Shown here: positions 52,275 to 60,314 of the stretch, in pieces | How the letters are laid out: each line of letters starts with the position of its first letter | Position numbering within the stretch: the stretch's first letter is position 1 | From: Myxococcales bacterium 68-20 | Lineage (GTDB): Bacteria > Myxococcota_A > Polyangia > Polyangiales > Polyangiaceae | DNA length: 64,000 nucleotides | Assembly: GCA_001899635.1 (NCBI GenBank) | Contig: MKVQ01000024.1 | Location: 62,001 to 126,000, forward strand | Direction of reading: 5' to 3' | The notes under the pieces: generated by a model | The model's database searches: none | The model's input: only the letters and a program-made list of their open reading frames with translations | What the model was told of the DNA's origin: nothing | Program-made: the position numbers and the translations under genes

Positions 52275-55200
52275 GTGACCGCCCCGGCTGACGCCTGGAT
52301 CTCGAGGATCGCTCCCGAGCTCGTCGATGCTCGCTTCGGCGCCGAGGTCGTCTCTGCGGCGCTCGCGGCGCCGCGGGTCTACGCGGGCGCCCCTGCGCTC
52401 GACGCGGCCTCTCGGCTCGTCGCGAGCGTGGTCGCTGCTCCCGGCGGCAAGCGCCTCTCGACGCCGCTCGACGTGTCGGTGCGCGTCCGGGAGCCGAACG
52501 CAGTGCTCGACGTCGCCTGCGCGTGCCGGCATCCGCGCGTCTGCGAGCATGTCGTGTGGCTGCTCGTCGACGTGGCGTTTCATCCCGCGCTCCGCGCCGC
52601 GATCGCCGCGCGCGTGCCGACCGAGACGCTGACCTCCGAGCTCCCGGCGGTGCGAGCGAGCGCGCTGGAGGAGCGCACGCTCGGCGAGCGTCTCTCCGCA
52701 TGGCTTCCTTCGCGCACGCTGGACGAGGCGTGGGAGCTCGATGTCGAGGCGATCGCGATCTCCACCGCCGCCGCCGCCGAGCCGAGGACCGCGCTGCTCC
52801 TCCGGCATCGCCGGCCGACGCATCGCGCGCTCGTGCCCGCGCGCGACGTCCTCGCGGCGCGGCTCGCACCGCGCCATCGTAGGCTCGTCGAGCTCACGGC
52901 TCCGTACCACCTCGACAAGAACGTGCTCGTCGCGACGCGCGGGCAGGCGTCGATCCTGGCGCATCTCCTGCGCGACGAGATCGGCCTCTACGCCAATCGC
53001 TTCAAGGCGCGTGTTCGCTTCTCGCGTGAGCTCGTGAGCCCGCGCGTCGAGCGTGACGGCGATCGGCTCGTTGCGCGCTGGTTCACCGAGGGTGGTGCGC
53101 TCGTCGGTGATGCCGGCACGACGTTCCTCCTCGCGGGGCCGTTCCCGTATCTCTGGCAGCCGGCCGAGCACGCGTTCCATCAGGTCGCGTCCGAGGTCGA
53201 TCTCGACGCCGCGCTCGGCATGGCCCGTGTGCCTTCGCTGCCGCTCGGAGGCGACAACGAGGAGCGCGTGGGCCGCGCGCTGCTCCTCCGCGGCCGCGGT
53301 CTCGGCGTGACGCTCCCGGCCCCCGAGGTCTTCGGTCTCCCGCCGCTCGTGAAGCCGTCGTTCGAGCTGCGCCTTTCAGGCACGCCGCTCGACGTGGTCG
53401 GAGACCTCACGGCCGTGTACTCGATCGGCAAGGTGCCGGTAGCCGCACACCGGAAGGACGGCGACGGTCGTGACGTCGAGGCCGAGGCCGAGGCGCTCGC
53501 ACGTGTCCACGAGGCCGGCTTCGCCGCCACTCAGCGCGGCTTGATGGCATCGGAGGAACGCGCGGTCCTCTTGTGGCAGGAGGGCCTCGCTCGCCTTCGT
53601 GCGTCGGCTTCGCCTCGCTTCGAGGTGCTGGTGGCGGAGTCGCTCGCCAACACGAAGGTCGGGCCGCCGGTACAGATGGACCTCCGCGTGAGCTCCGAGG
53701 TGGGGTGGCTCGAGGCCGAGCTCGAGTTCCGCGCCGGCGCGCTCGGTGTCGAGCTGGCGCGGATGCATCGCGCGCTCGCGGAGGGCCGGCGCTGGGTGGT
53801 CCTCGAAGGCGGCACGCTCGCGCGGATCTCCGAGGACGTCGCCGCGCTCGTCGACGAGGCGCGCACGCTCGACGCGGGCAGGGGAGCGATGCGTCTGCCT
53901 CCGCATCAGTTCGGGCGGATCGCGCGGTGGATCGAGCTCGCCGATCGGCCGGACTCGCGGATCGCCGTCGCGGTCGATCCACGCGCCGAGTCACTCCGTG
54001 CTCGCTTGCGCGATCTGGCGAAGAGCCCGCGCGCGTGCGTCCCCTCGAGGCTCGAGACGACGCTGCGCCCGTATCAGCTCGTCGGCCTCGCGTGGCTCCA
54101 GCTCCTGAAGGAGCTCGGCGCGGGCGGGCTCCTCGCCGACGACATGGGCCTCGGCAAGACGCTGATGACGCTCTCGTTCCTCGCGCGCTGGAAGGAAGAC
54201 GGCGGCGCCCGGCCGGCGCTCGTCGTCGCGCCGACGTCGGTCGTCGGCAACTGGGTCCGCGAGGCGGAGCGCTTCACGCCCGGGCTCCGCGCGATCGCGT
54301 GGACAGGGCCGGCCGCCGGGAGGCGAGAAGCGGCGCTCGACGAGCACGATCTCGTCGTGACGACGTACGGTCTCCTCCGTCGTGAGGCGACGCGGCTCGC
54401 GAAGACGCGCTTCGGCTGCGTGATCCTCGACGAGGCGCAGAACGTGAAGAACCCGGCGTCGGCGACGGCACGGGCTGCGCGCCGGCTCGACGCCGAGATG
54501 CGCCTCGCGCTCACGGGCACGCCGGTCGAGAACCGCCTCTCGGAGCTCTGGTCGCTGATGACGTTCGCGAACCCCGGGGTGCTGGGGACGGCGGCGGATT
54601 TCGACGAGCGCTACGAGCGCCCGATCGGAATCCGCCCCGACGGCGCCGTCGCCGCGGAGCTGCGTGCGACGGTGCGACCGTTCATCCTCCGGAGGACGAA
54701 GGCCGAGGTGCTCGTCGATCTGCCCCCGAAGACCGAGATCGATCGCGTGTGCGTGTTCGGGCTGAGACAGAGGCGTGCCTACGACGCGCTTGCGCTCGCG
54801 GTGCGCGAGGCCGTTCGCCGGGCTCCGGAGCGTCGGCAGGGCGCGCGGACACAGCTCGCCGTCCTCACCGCGCTCCTGCGGCTCCGGCAGATGGCGTGCG
54901 ATCCTCGCCTCGTCGATCCGGAGGCGCGCCCGGAGGACAGCGCGAAGCGCGCGAGCTTCCTCGACCTCGTCCGCGAGCTCGTCTCCGAGGGGCGCCGCGC
55001 GCTCGTCTTCTCGCAGTTCGTCGAGCTGCTCACGCTCTGGCGCGAGGACCTCGATCAGGCGAAGGTCGCCTACGAGTATCTCGACGGCTCCACGACCAAT
55101 CGCGAGGCCGTCGTCGATCGCTTCCAGAACGGGACCGCGCCGCTGTTCTTGATCTCGCTGAAGGCAGGAGGCGCCGGGCTGAACCTGACCGCGGCCGACA

Positions 55201-55487
55201 CGGTCATCCATTGCGACCCGTGGTGGAACCCTGCGGCGGAGGACCAGGCGACCGATCGCGCGCATCGGATCGGACAGCAGCGCGCGGTCACGGTCGTCCG
55301 CCTCGTCGCGCGCGGGACGGTCGAGGACAAGATCGCGCTTCTCAAGCGTCAGAAGCGGGAGCTCGCGGAGGCGATCGTCGGCGCGGACACGAGCGCGCTC
55401 TCGGGCCTCGCGGACGAGGACATCGACGTGCTCCTCGGGGACGTCGAAGGCGAGCTCGACGACGAGCCCGACGCGGAGGGCACGTAG
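52275..55487 (+). CDS. SWIM zinc-finger / SNF2 helicase-like ATPase
   Basis: A 1,070-residue SWI2/SNF2 ATPase that translocates on double-stranded DNA. The SWIM zinc motif CxCx5CxH has ligands C82, C84, C90 and H92. A long middle domain of about 430 residues is followed by the ATPase: RPYQLVGLAWLQLL, Walker A DDMGLGKT (Lys628), the DEAQ box at 719-722, LALTGTPVENRL, LISLKAGGAGLNLTAADTVI and DQATDRAHRIGQ. Start: GTG at 52275; a GTG at 52194 would add 27 Arg/Gly/Pro-rich residues. Roles of bacterial SNF2 proteins include transcription recycling and DNA repair; which applies is unknown. Confidence 0.88.
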   Translation: MTAPADAWISRIAPELVDARFGAEVVSAALAAPRVYAGAPALDAASRLVASVVAAPGGKRLSTPLDVSVRVREPNAVLDVACACRHPRVCEHVVWLLVDVAFHPALRAAIAARVPTETLTSELPAVRASALEERTLGERLSAWLPSRTLDEAWELDVEAIAISTAAAAEPRTALLLRHRRPTHRALVPARDVLAARLAPRHRRLVELTAPYHLDKNVLVATRGQASILAHLLRDEIGLYANRFKARVRFSRELVSPRVERDGDRLVARWFTEGGALVGDAGTTFLLAGPFPYLWQPAEHAFHQVASEVDLDAALGMARVPSLPLGGDNEERVGRALLLRGRGLGVTLPAPEVFGLPPLVKPSFELRLSGTPLDVVGDLTAVYSIGKVPVAAHRKDGDGRDVEAEAEALARVHEAGFAATQRGLMASEERAVLLWQEGLARLRASASPRFEVLVAESLANTKVGPPVQMDLRVSSEVGWLEAELEFRAGALGVELARMHRALAEGRRWVVLEGGTLARISEDVAALVDEARTLDAGRGAMRLPPHQFGRIARWIELADRPDSRIAVAVDPRAESLRARLRDLAKSPRACVPSRLETTLRPYQLVGLAWLQLLKELGAGGLLADDMGLGKTLMTLSFLARWKEDGGARPALVVAPTSVVGNWVREAERFTPGLRAIAWTGPAAGRREAALDEHDLVVTTYGLLRREATRLAKTRFGCVILDEAQNVKNPASATARAARRLDAEMRLALTGTPVENRLSELWSLMTFANPGVLGTAADFDERYERPIGIRPDGAVAAELRATVRPFILRRTKAEVLVDLPPKTEIDRVCVFGLRQRRAYDALALAVREAVRRAPERRQGARTQLAVLTALLRLRQMACDPRLVDPEARPEDSAKRASFLDLVRELVSEGRRALVFSQFVELLTLWREDLDQAKVAYEYLDGSTTNREAVVDRFQNGTAPLFLISLKAGGAGLNLTAADTVIHCDPWWNPAAEDQATDRAHRIGQQRAVTVVRLVARGTVEDKIALLKRQKRELAEAIVGADTSALSGLADEDIDVLLGDVEGELDDEPDAEGT

Positions 55488-55518
55488 CAACCATCGAATC
55501 GGGGCGACGACAAACGAG

Positions 55519-55560
55519 AAGCGGGAAGGTGGACCGGAGACCGATCCTTCCTTCCCGCTC
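55519..55560. terminator. Bidirectional terminator-like hairpin of the GCGGGAAGG type
   Basis: AAGCGGGAAGG (55519-55529) and its partner CCTTCCCGCT (55550-55559) pair around a 20-nt loop, between a rightward gene ending at 55487 and a leftward one ending at 55611. The arms share the GCGGGAAGG core with the hairpin at 23370-23435. No strong T-tract. Confidence 0.6.
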
Positions 55561-55610
55561 GTGTGCCTCGTTCGGCGCATCGCTCGTGAAGAGCGACGCG
55601 CGCTACGGCT

Positions 55611-56594
55611 TCACGCGATCTGGGCGTTGTTGCCCGCCTCGAGCGCCTCGACGGAGTCGATCATCGGCGTCTGTCCGCGCGAGGCGGCGACGCGGCCGCC
55701 CTCCGGCGGATCGAACGGCGCCCGTCCGAGCTGCTTCGTCTCGAAGCGCGGGAGGAACGCGGGGATGACGTAGCCGCGGATGACCCACCACCAGAAGCTC
55801 CTCCAGTTGAGGTCCGGGTGGATCTTGTCGGCGATCTTCGCGTGCTCCGCGTACGCGGTGCTCCAGTGCGCCGCGGCGTTGGCGTGATGCACGGTGTGGA
55901 GGCCGTTGTTGAACACGAGGAAGTTGAACACGCGCCCGGTGATGTTCCGCGAGTGGTTGTACTTCGACCACGGATCGCAGTGCACGTGCTGCATGTAGTT
56001 GAACCACATCATCGAGTACGAGCCGAGGAGGGTCGGGAGGCCGAAGGCGAAGATCCAGACCTTGAACCCGACCCACACGCCGTTCAGCGCGACGGACGCG
56101 ATGAGCGTTCCGACGAGCGCTCCGATCCAGACCACATACTGCGTGATGATCTGTCTGTAGAGCCTGGGGTTCGCGGTCTTCGCCTTGGCGATGTACTCCT
56201 TGATCGGAAACGACTGGTAGTACGCCGAGACGAAGAAGTAGCTGAGCGCGATGTACCAGACGTTCCGGTTCGTGTGGCGCCACGTGATCGTCGCGTCGCC
56301 CTCGCGGTTCAGGTGCTTGTGGTGATTGAGATTGTGGGTCGGGACCCACGCGAAGACCGGGTACCCGTAGAAGATCGAGAGCCAGTACGAGTAGAAGGAA
56401 TTCAGACGCTTCGACGTGAACGTCGGGCAGTGCTGGTGGTTGTGAACCATCGTGCCCGCAGCCACCGCGAGGTAGAGGCTCAGCGGCGTGAGGTACGGCA
56501 GCAGCGTCGGGTTCCTGAGCTGCGCGACGAGTACCACGGGCATCGCGAGGGCCCAGACCAGGGAGCGGTAGTCGGCCGGATTACGCGGAAGCAT
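55611..56594 (-). CDS. Membrane fatty-acid desaturase
   Basis: A 327-residue di-iron desaturase of the membrane type. The three His clusters are NHQHCP (HxxxH-like start) plus HNLNHHKH, the central QHVHCD, and GLHTVHHANAAAHW. Hydrophobic spans (LVWALAMPVVLVAQL, YLTPLSLYLAVAAGT, VVWIGALVGTLIASVA, MWFNYM) place it in the inner membrane. It probably introduces a double bond in phospholipid acyl chains; the position is not predictable. ATG at 56594 (M-L-P-R-N-P-A-D-Y-R-S-L) is preferred over a start at 56645. Confidence 0.9.
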   Translation of the reverse strand: MLPRNPADYRSLVWALAMPVVLVAQLRNPTLLPYLTPLSLYLAVAAGTMVHNHQHCPTFTSKRLNSFYSYWLSIFYGYPVFAWVPTHNLNHHKHLNREGDATITWRHTNRNVWYIALSYFFVSAYYQSFPIKEYIAKAKTANPRLYRQIITQYVVWIGALVGTLIASVALNGVWVGFKVWIFAFGLPTLLGSYSMMWFNYMQHVHCDPWSKYNHSRNITGRVFNFLVFNNGLHTVHHANAAAHWSTAYAEHAKIADKIHPDLNWRSFWWWVIRGYVIPAFLPRFETKQLGRAPFDPPEGGRVAASRGQTPMIDSVEALEAGNNAQIA

Positions 56595-57086
56595 CGGGCT
56601 TTGGGGTAGCTTCGACTGGTTCGTGGAGCAAGCGCGAAACCACACATTTTTCCGTCAGGACCGTGTCATCGTGAGGGCTGCGCAGCGCTCTTCGCAGTCT
56701 CGGGTGCAGACTTTGCCGATGGCGGCTCTCAGGCCTTCTCGGCCATCGCTCGTGGCGCAAATCCCGCGGGTGGGGGCGCGGACTCGGGGGATCGTCACGG
56801 CACCTGCGGAGCAACTCGAAGCGCTCCCCCGGTCGCTGGTCGCGTGCGTTGGCGAGGCAACGGAGGAGGCCGTCCCCAGCGCGTAGTCGTCTACGCGCGG
56901 GGATCGCTGATGCTCTCGGACGCGAATCGTGGGGAGTGCCGGCAACGGAGTCAGATGGCTGAGGTTCGGGCGCGCCGGCGGTTGGAGACCGTCCCTCGCG
57001 TTCGACTCCTCCGCGGGCGTCGAGCCGTCCGCCGGTTCGCCAGCGCGCATTCGCGGCGAGCGGTCCCGTCGGCTTCGGGATCGCGT
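56595..57086. other. Gene-free stretch left of the heptamer repeat
   Basis: No gene is supported. A 5'-leader region for the desaturase must be near 56600. Open frames on both strands are mostly a consequence of high GC and of the heptamer repeat, and have no ribosome sites or family resemblance. Confidence 0.5.
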
Positions 57087-57230
57087 GCTCGTCGCTCGTC
57101 GCTCGTCGCTCGTCGCTCGTCGCTCGTCGCTCGTCGCTCGTCGCTCGTCGCTCGTCGCTCGTCGCTCGTCGCTCGTCGCTCGTCGCTCGTCGCTCGTCGC
57201 TCGTCGCTCGTCGCTCGTCGCTCGTCGCTC
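57087..57230. repeat. Heptamer tandem repeat (GCTCGTC, about 20 copies)
   Basis: An uninterrupted array of the 7-bp unit GCTCGTC spans about 144 bp (20.6 units). Because 7 is not a multiple of 3, it stays open in all frames on both strands and creates artificial ORFs of SLVARRS or RATSDER repeats. It lies 18 bp beyond the stop of the leftward gene at 57248, in its 3' untranslated region. Confidence 0.95.
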
Positions 57231-57247
57231 GCGTGGAGAGCGATTCG

Positions 57248-57799
57248 CTACCGCTCTTCCCATTCGATCGTGAGCGTCCAGTTCTCCGGGGCGAGGAGGT
57301 CGCCTTCGTCTCGTCCGCACGCGACGTGGTTCGCGACGCGGGTCGGGACGTTGATGCCGGCGATCGTCGGATCGTCGGTGGGCGGCGCCGGATGCCGGCG
57401 GTAGCGCTCGGTGCGGGCGATGCCGGATGCCGTGTAGAGGGCCCAGGTCTCGACGCCTCCGTTGGAAGGGACCGGCACGCACACGCTACCGAATCGGAAC
57501 GCGCCGACTTCGGTGGGCGAGGCGCTGCGCGGGGTGAAGCGCACGGCTCGGAGCCGGTCATGCCGCGTGGTGTCGATCGGGAGCCGGAAGAGGACCCAGT
57601 TCGCGTGCGTGCGGGCACCGAGCCCGTTGAGACGAACACGGAGGGCGGTGACCTCTGCGGTCCTCCGGGTCCACGTCTCCGCGAGCGGACCGCTCGGGTG
57701 GACCGGCCCCCGCTCGAGCGGTTCGTCCGGGAGGACCTGGCGGTTCGGCGGTAGCGTCAGCCCGAGGAGCGCGAGCGCACCGATCCGCCGCCACGACAT
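57248..57799 (-). CDS. Hypothetical exported protein next to the heptamer array
   Basis: A 183-residue protein; ATG at 57799 gives MSWRRIGALALLGLTLPPNRQ, a signal-peptide-like N-terminus. The mature part contains LRVRLNGLGARTHANWVLFRL, LRAVRFTPRSASPTEVGAFRF and TWALYTASGIARTERYRR; it resembles a compact beta domain. No family recognised. Its stop lies 18 bp before the heptamer repeat, so a change of repeat number affects only the transcript end, not this protein. Confidence 0.6.
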   Translation of the reverse strand: MSWRRIGALALLGLTLPPNRQVLPDEPLERGPVHPSGPLAETWTRRTAEVTALRVRLNGLGARTHANWVLFRLPIDTTRHDRLRAVRFTPRSASPTEVGAFRFGSVCVPVPSNGGVETWALYTASGIARTERYRRHPAPPTDDPTIAGINVPTRVANHVACGRDEGDLLAPENWTLTIEWEER

Positions 57800-57879
57800 G
57801 GCCTCGACCATAATCCGGCTCGCGGGAATCGAGGCCAACAAGCGTCGCGCCGCGAGTTCCGCTAAAGAGGGCTCCGGAC

Positions 57880-59439
57880 ATGACCACGGCTACATCCTTC
57901 ACGCCGGAAGAGCTAGAGCGCTGCATCACCCTGCTCGAGACGCTCGTCGGGGACCCTGCGCGCCTGACGACGATGGAGCGTGAGGCGCGGGTCAGGCTCC
58001 TGATGGCGGCCGGGCGGCTCTCGCGGCCGACGCGCGAGGAGAGCCGGGTCAAGGGCAGGGCGTTCCGGAAGAAGGCCCGCAAGGAGCTCGTCGCGCACGA
58101 TCGCGCCGCAAAGGCTGCGACCGAGATCCGGACCGTGCGCAGCGCCGAGGTCTTCGTCGCGCCTCCGCAGCTCGTCGGCGGCGCGCCGGAGGGCTCCGAG
58201 GTGCGCGAGCTGCTCCAGCCGCGGAACTGCTACGTCTGCAAGGAGGAGTACCGCCGGCTCCATTTCTTCTACGACGCGATGTGCCCGTCGTGTGCGGAGC
58301 TCAATTATGCGAAGCGGTTCCAGACGGCGTCGCTCGAGGGGCGGACGGCCCTCATCACGGGCGCGCGCATCAAGATCGGCTTCCAGTCCGCGCTGATGAT
58401 GCTCCGCGCGGGAGCGCGCGTGCTCGTCACGACGCGCTTTCCGCGCGACGCCGCAGCGCGCTTCGCTCGCGAGGACGACTTCGCGAAGTGGAAGGATCGC
58501 CTGGAGGTGTTCGGTCTCGATCTCCGCCACTCACCGAGCGTCGAGATCTTCGCGCGCTACATCACGCAGACCGAGTCGCGTCTCGACATCCTGATCAACA
58601 ACGCGGCCCAGACCGTCCGTCGCCCGGCGGCGTTCTACGCGCACATGCTCGATATGGAGCGACGCGCCTTCGCCGAGCTGCCGTCCTCCGTGCAGTCGGT
58701 CCTCCACGCGCATGAGGAGTGCAAGGCGGGGATGGCGGTCGAGGCGGGGCCTGCGCTCGAGCAGGGCAGCGGCCCCGCGGCGGGGTCGACCGGCTTCGTC
58801 GCCTGGCGCGGGGGCGACGGACCCGGGGTCGGCATCCGTGCCTCGGCGGCGCTCTCGCAGATCCCGTGCGCGTACGACGACACGTCGCGCGACCACGAGC
58901 TGTTCCCGTCCGGGCGTTCCGATGCCGACCTCCAGCAGGTCGATCTCCGCGCCATCAACAGCTGGCGGCTCAAGCTGAGCGACGTTCCCTCGCCGGAGAT
59001 GCTCGAGGTCCAGCTCGTCAACGCGGTCGCGCCGTTCATCCTTTGCAGCAAGCTCAAGCCGCTGATGGCCCGAGACCGGACGGACGAGAAGCACATCGTC
59101 AACGTGTCCGCGGTGGAGGGCCAGTTCGCGCGCCGGACCAAGACGGACAAGCACCCGCACACCAACATGGCGAAGGCGGCGCTCAACATGATGACGCTGA
59201 CGAGCGCGCCCGACTACGCGGCGAGCGGCATCTTCATGAACGCAGTCGACACCGGTTGGGTGACGGACGAGGATCCGATCGCGATCTCCCAGCGCAAGCA
59301 GGAGATGCACGACTTCCAGCCGCCGCTCGACATCGTCGACGGCGCTGCGCGCGTCTGCGATCCGTTCTTCTCCGGTCTCATCACAGGCACGCACGTCTGG
59401 GGGAAGTTCCTCAAGGACTACGCTCCCGCGCAGTGGTGA
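57880..59439 (+). CDS. SDR-family oxidoreductase-like protein with N-terminal zinc ribbon
   Basis: A 519-residue protein. Residues 1-110 are helical and basic, followed by a zinc-ribbon CYVC...CPSC (C117, C120, C135, C138). The Rossmann SDR domain starts at TGARIKIGFQS (160-170), DILINNAAQ marks strand 4, and NVSAVEGQF follows. At the YxxxK site it reads TNMAK (Thr428, Lys432), so the catalytic Tyr is missing. A 130-residue insertion lies between the two halves. This is a distinct, uncharacterised SDR branch. The stop overlaps thiD by GTGA. Confidence 0.78.
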   Translation: MTTATSFTPEELERCITLLETLVGDPARLTTMEREARVRLLMAAGRLSRPTREESRVKGRAFRKKARKELVAHDRAAKAATEIRTVRSAEVFVAPPQLVGGAPEGSEVRELLQPRNCYVCKEEYRRLHFFYDAMCPSCAELNYAKRFQTASLEGRTALITGARIKIGFQSALMMLRAGARVLVTTRFPRDAAARFAREDDFAKWKDRLEVFGLDLRHSPSVEIFARYITQTESRLDILINNAAQTVRRPAAFYAHMLDMERRAFAELPSSVQSVLHAHEECKAGMAVEAGPALEQGSGPAAGSTGFVAWRGGDGPGVGIRASAALSQIPCAYDDTSRDHELFPSGRSDADLQQVDLRAINSWRLKLSDVPSPEMLEVQLVNAVAPFILCSKLKPLMARDRTDEKHIVNVSAVEGQFARRTKTDKHPHTNMAKAALNMMTLTSAPDYAASGIFMNAVDTGWVTDEDPIAISQRKQEMHDFQPPLDIVDGAARVCDPFFSGLITGTHVWGKFLKDYAPAQW

Positions 59440-60314
59440 AGCGGATCATCGATATGGACTCCCCCAAGCTCGAATCACGTCCCAGGTTCTCCGGTCCCCG
59501 AGGCCGGGTGCTCGTCATCGCCGGCTCCGACTCCGGAGGCGGAGCCGGGATCCAGGCCGACATCAAGACCGTGACCATGCTCGGCGGCTACGCGGCCACC
59601 GCGGTGACGGCGATCACGGTGCAGAACACGCTCGGCGTCACCGGGGTCACTCCGATCCCCGTCGACGTGATCGAAGCACAGGGCCGCGTCGTGCTCGACG
59701 ACATCGGCGCGGACGCGATCAAGACGGGCATGCTCGGTGACGTGGAGACGGTCGAGACCGTCGCGCGGCTGATCGATCATGCGGGCGGTGTCCCGTCGGT
59801 GATCGATCCGGTGATGATCGCGAAGGGCGGTGCAGCCCTCCTCCCGCCTCGAGCGCTGAGCGCGATCACCTCGCTCCTCGTCCCGCGCTCGGCGCTACTG
59901 ACGCCGAACGCGCCCGAGGCGGCGACGCTGACGGGGCTCGTGACGGAGACCACCGACGACCTCCGGCGCGCCGGCGAGGCGCTGCTCGCGATGGGCGCGA
60001 AGGCCGTCATGATGAAGGGCGGACACGTCGCCGGCGAGCACGTCGTCGACGTCCTCATGTGGCCGGGCGGCGAGGCGGTCTTCGAGGGAGCGCGGATCGA
60101 CACGCGCCACACGCACGGCACCGGCTGCACGCTCGCGTCGGCGTGCGCGACTGGGCTCGCGCAAGGGCTCCCGCTCCGGGACGCGGTCGCGCGAGCGTGG
60201 GCGTACGTCCGCGAGGCGCTGCTCCGCGCGCCGGGCTTCGGCGCCGGTCACGGGCCGCTCGATCACGGCTGGCCGGTCCGGAAAGCGGCGCGTGCCTTGG
60301 TCGAAGACAAGTGA
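59436..60314 (+). CDS. thiD: Hydroxymethylpyrimidine/phosphomethylpyrimidine kinase ThiD
   Basis: A 292-residue ribokinase-fold kinase that phosphorylates HMP and HMP-P in thiamine synthesis. VLVIAGSDSGGGAGIQADIKT is the family signature, DPVMIAKGG and the anion hole THGTGCTLASACATG complete the active site. The GTG at 59436 overlaps the previous stop by 4 bp; an ATG at 59454 is possible. No other thi genes are in the window. Its stop overlaps the next start (GTGA). Confidence 0.93.
   Translation: MKRIIDMDSPKLESRPRFSGPRGRVLVIAGSDSGGGAGIQADIKTVTMLGGYAATAVTAITVQNTLGVTGVTPIPVDVIEAQGRVVLDDIGADAIKTGMLGDVETVETVARLIDHAGGVPSVIDPVMIAKGGAALLPPRALSAITSLLVPRSALLTPNAPEAATLTGLVTETTDDLRRAGEALLAMGAKAVMMKGGHVAGEHVVDVLMWPGGEAVFEGARIDTRHTHGTGCTLASACATGLAQGLPLRDAVARAWAYVREALLRAPGFGAGHGPLDHGWPVRKAARALVEDK

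Noticed and set aside
56623-56886. An 87-residue rightward frame next to the desaturase start
   Set aside because: No ribosome site, no family, and amphipathic Arg/Ser composition typical of shadow frames; left as unassigned.
56581-57639. A 352-residue leftward frame through the heptamer repeat
   Set aside because: It exists only because a 7-bp unit has no stop in any frame; it overlaps the better-supported gene at 57248-57799 and its residues are Ser/Arg/Pro-rich without family likeness.
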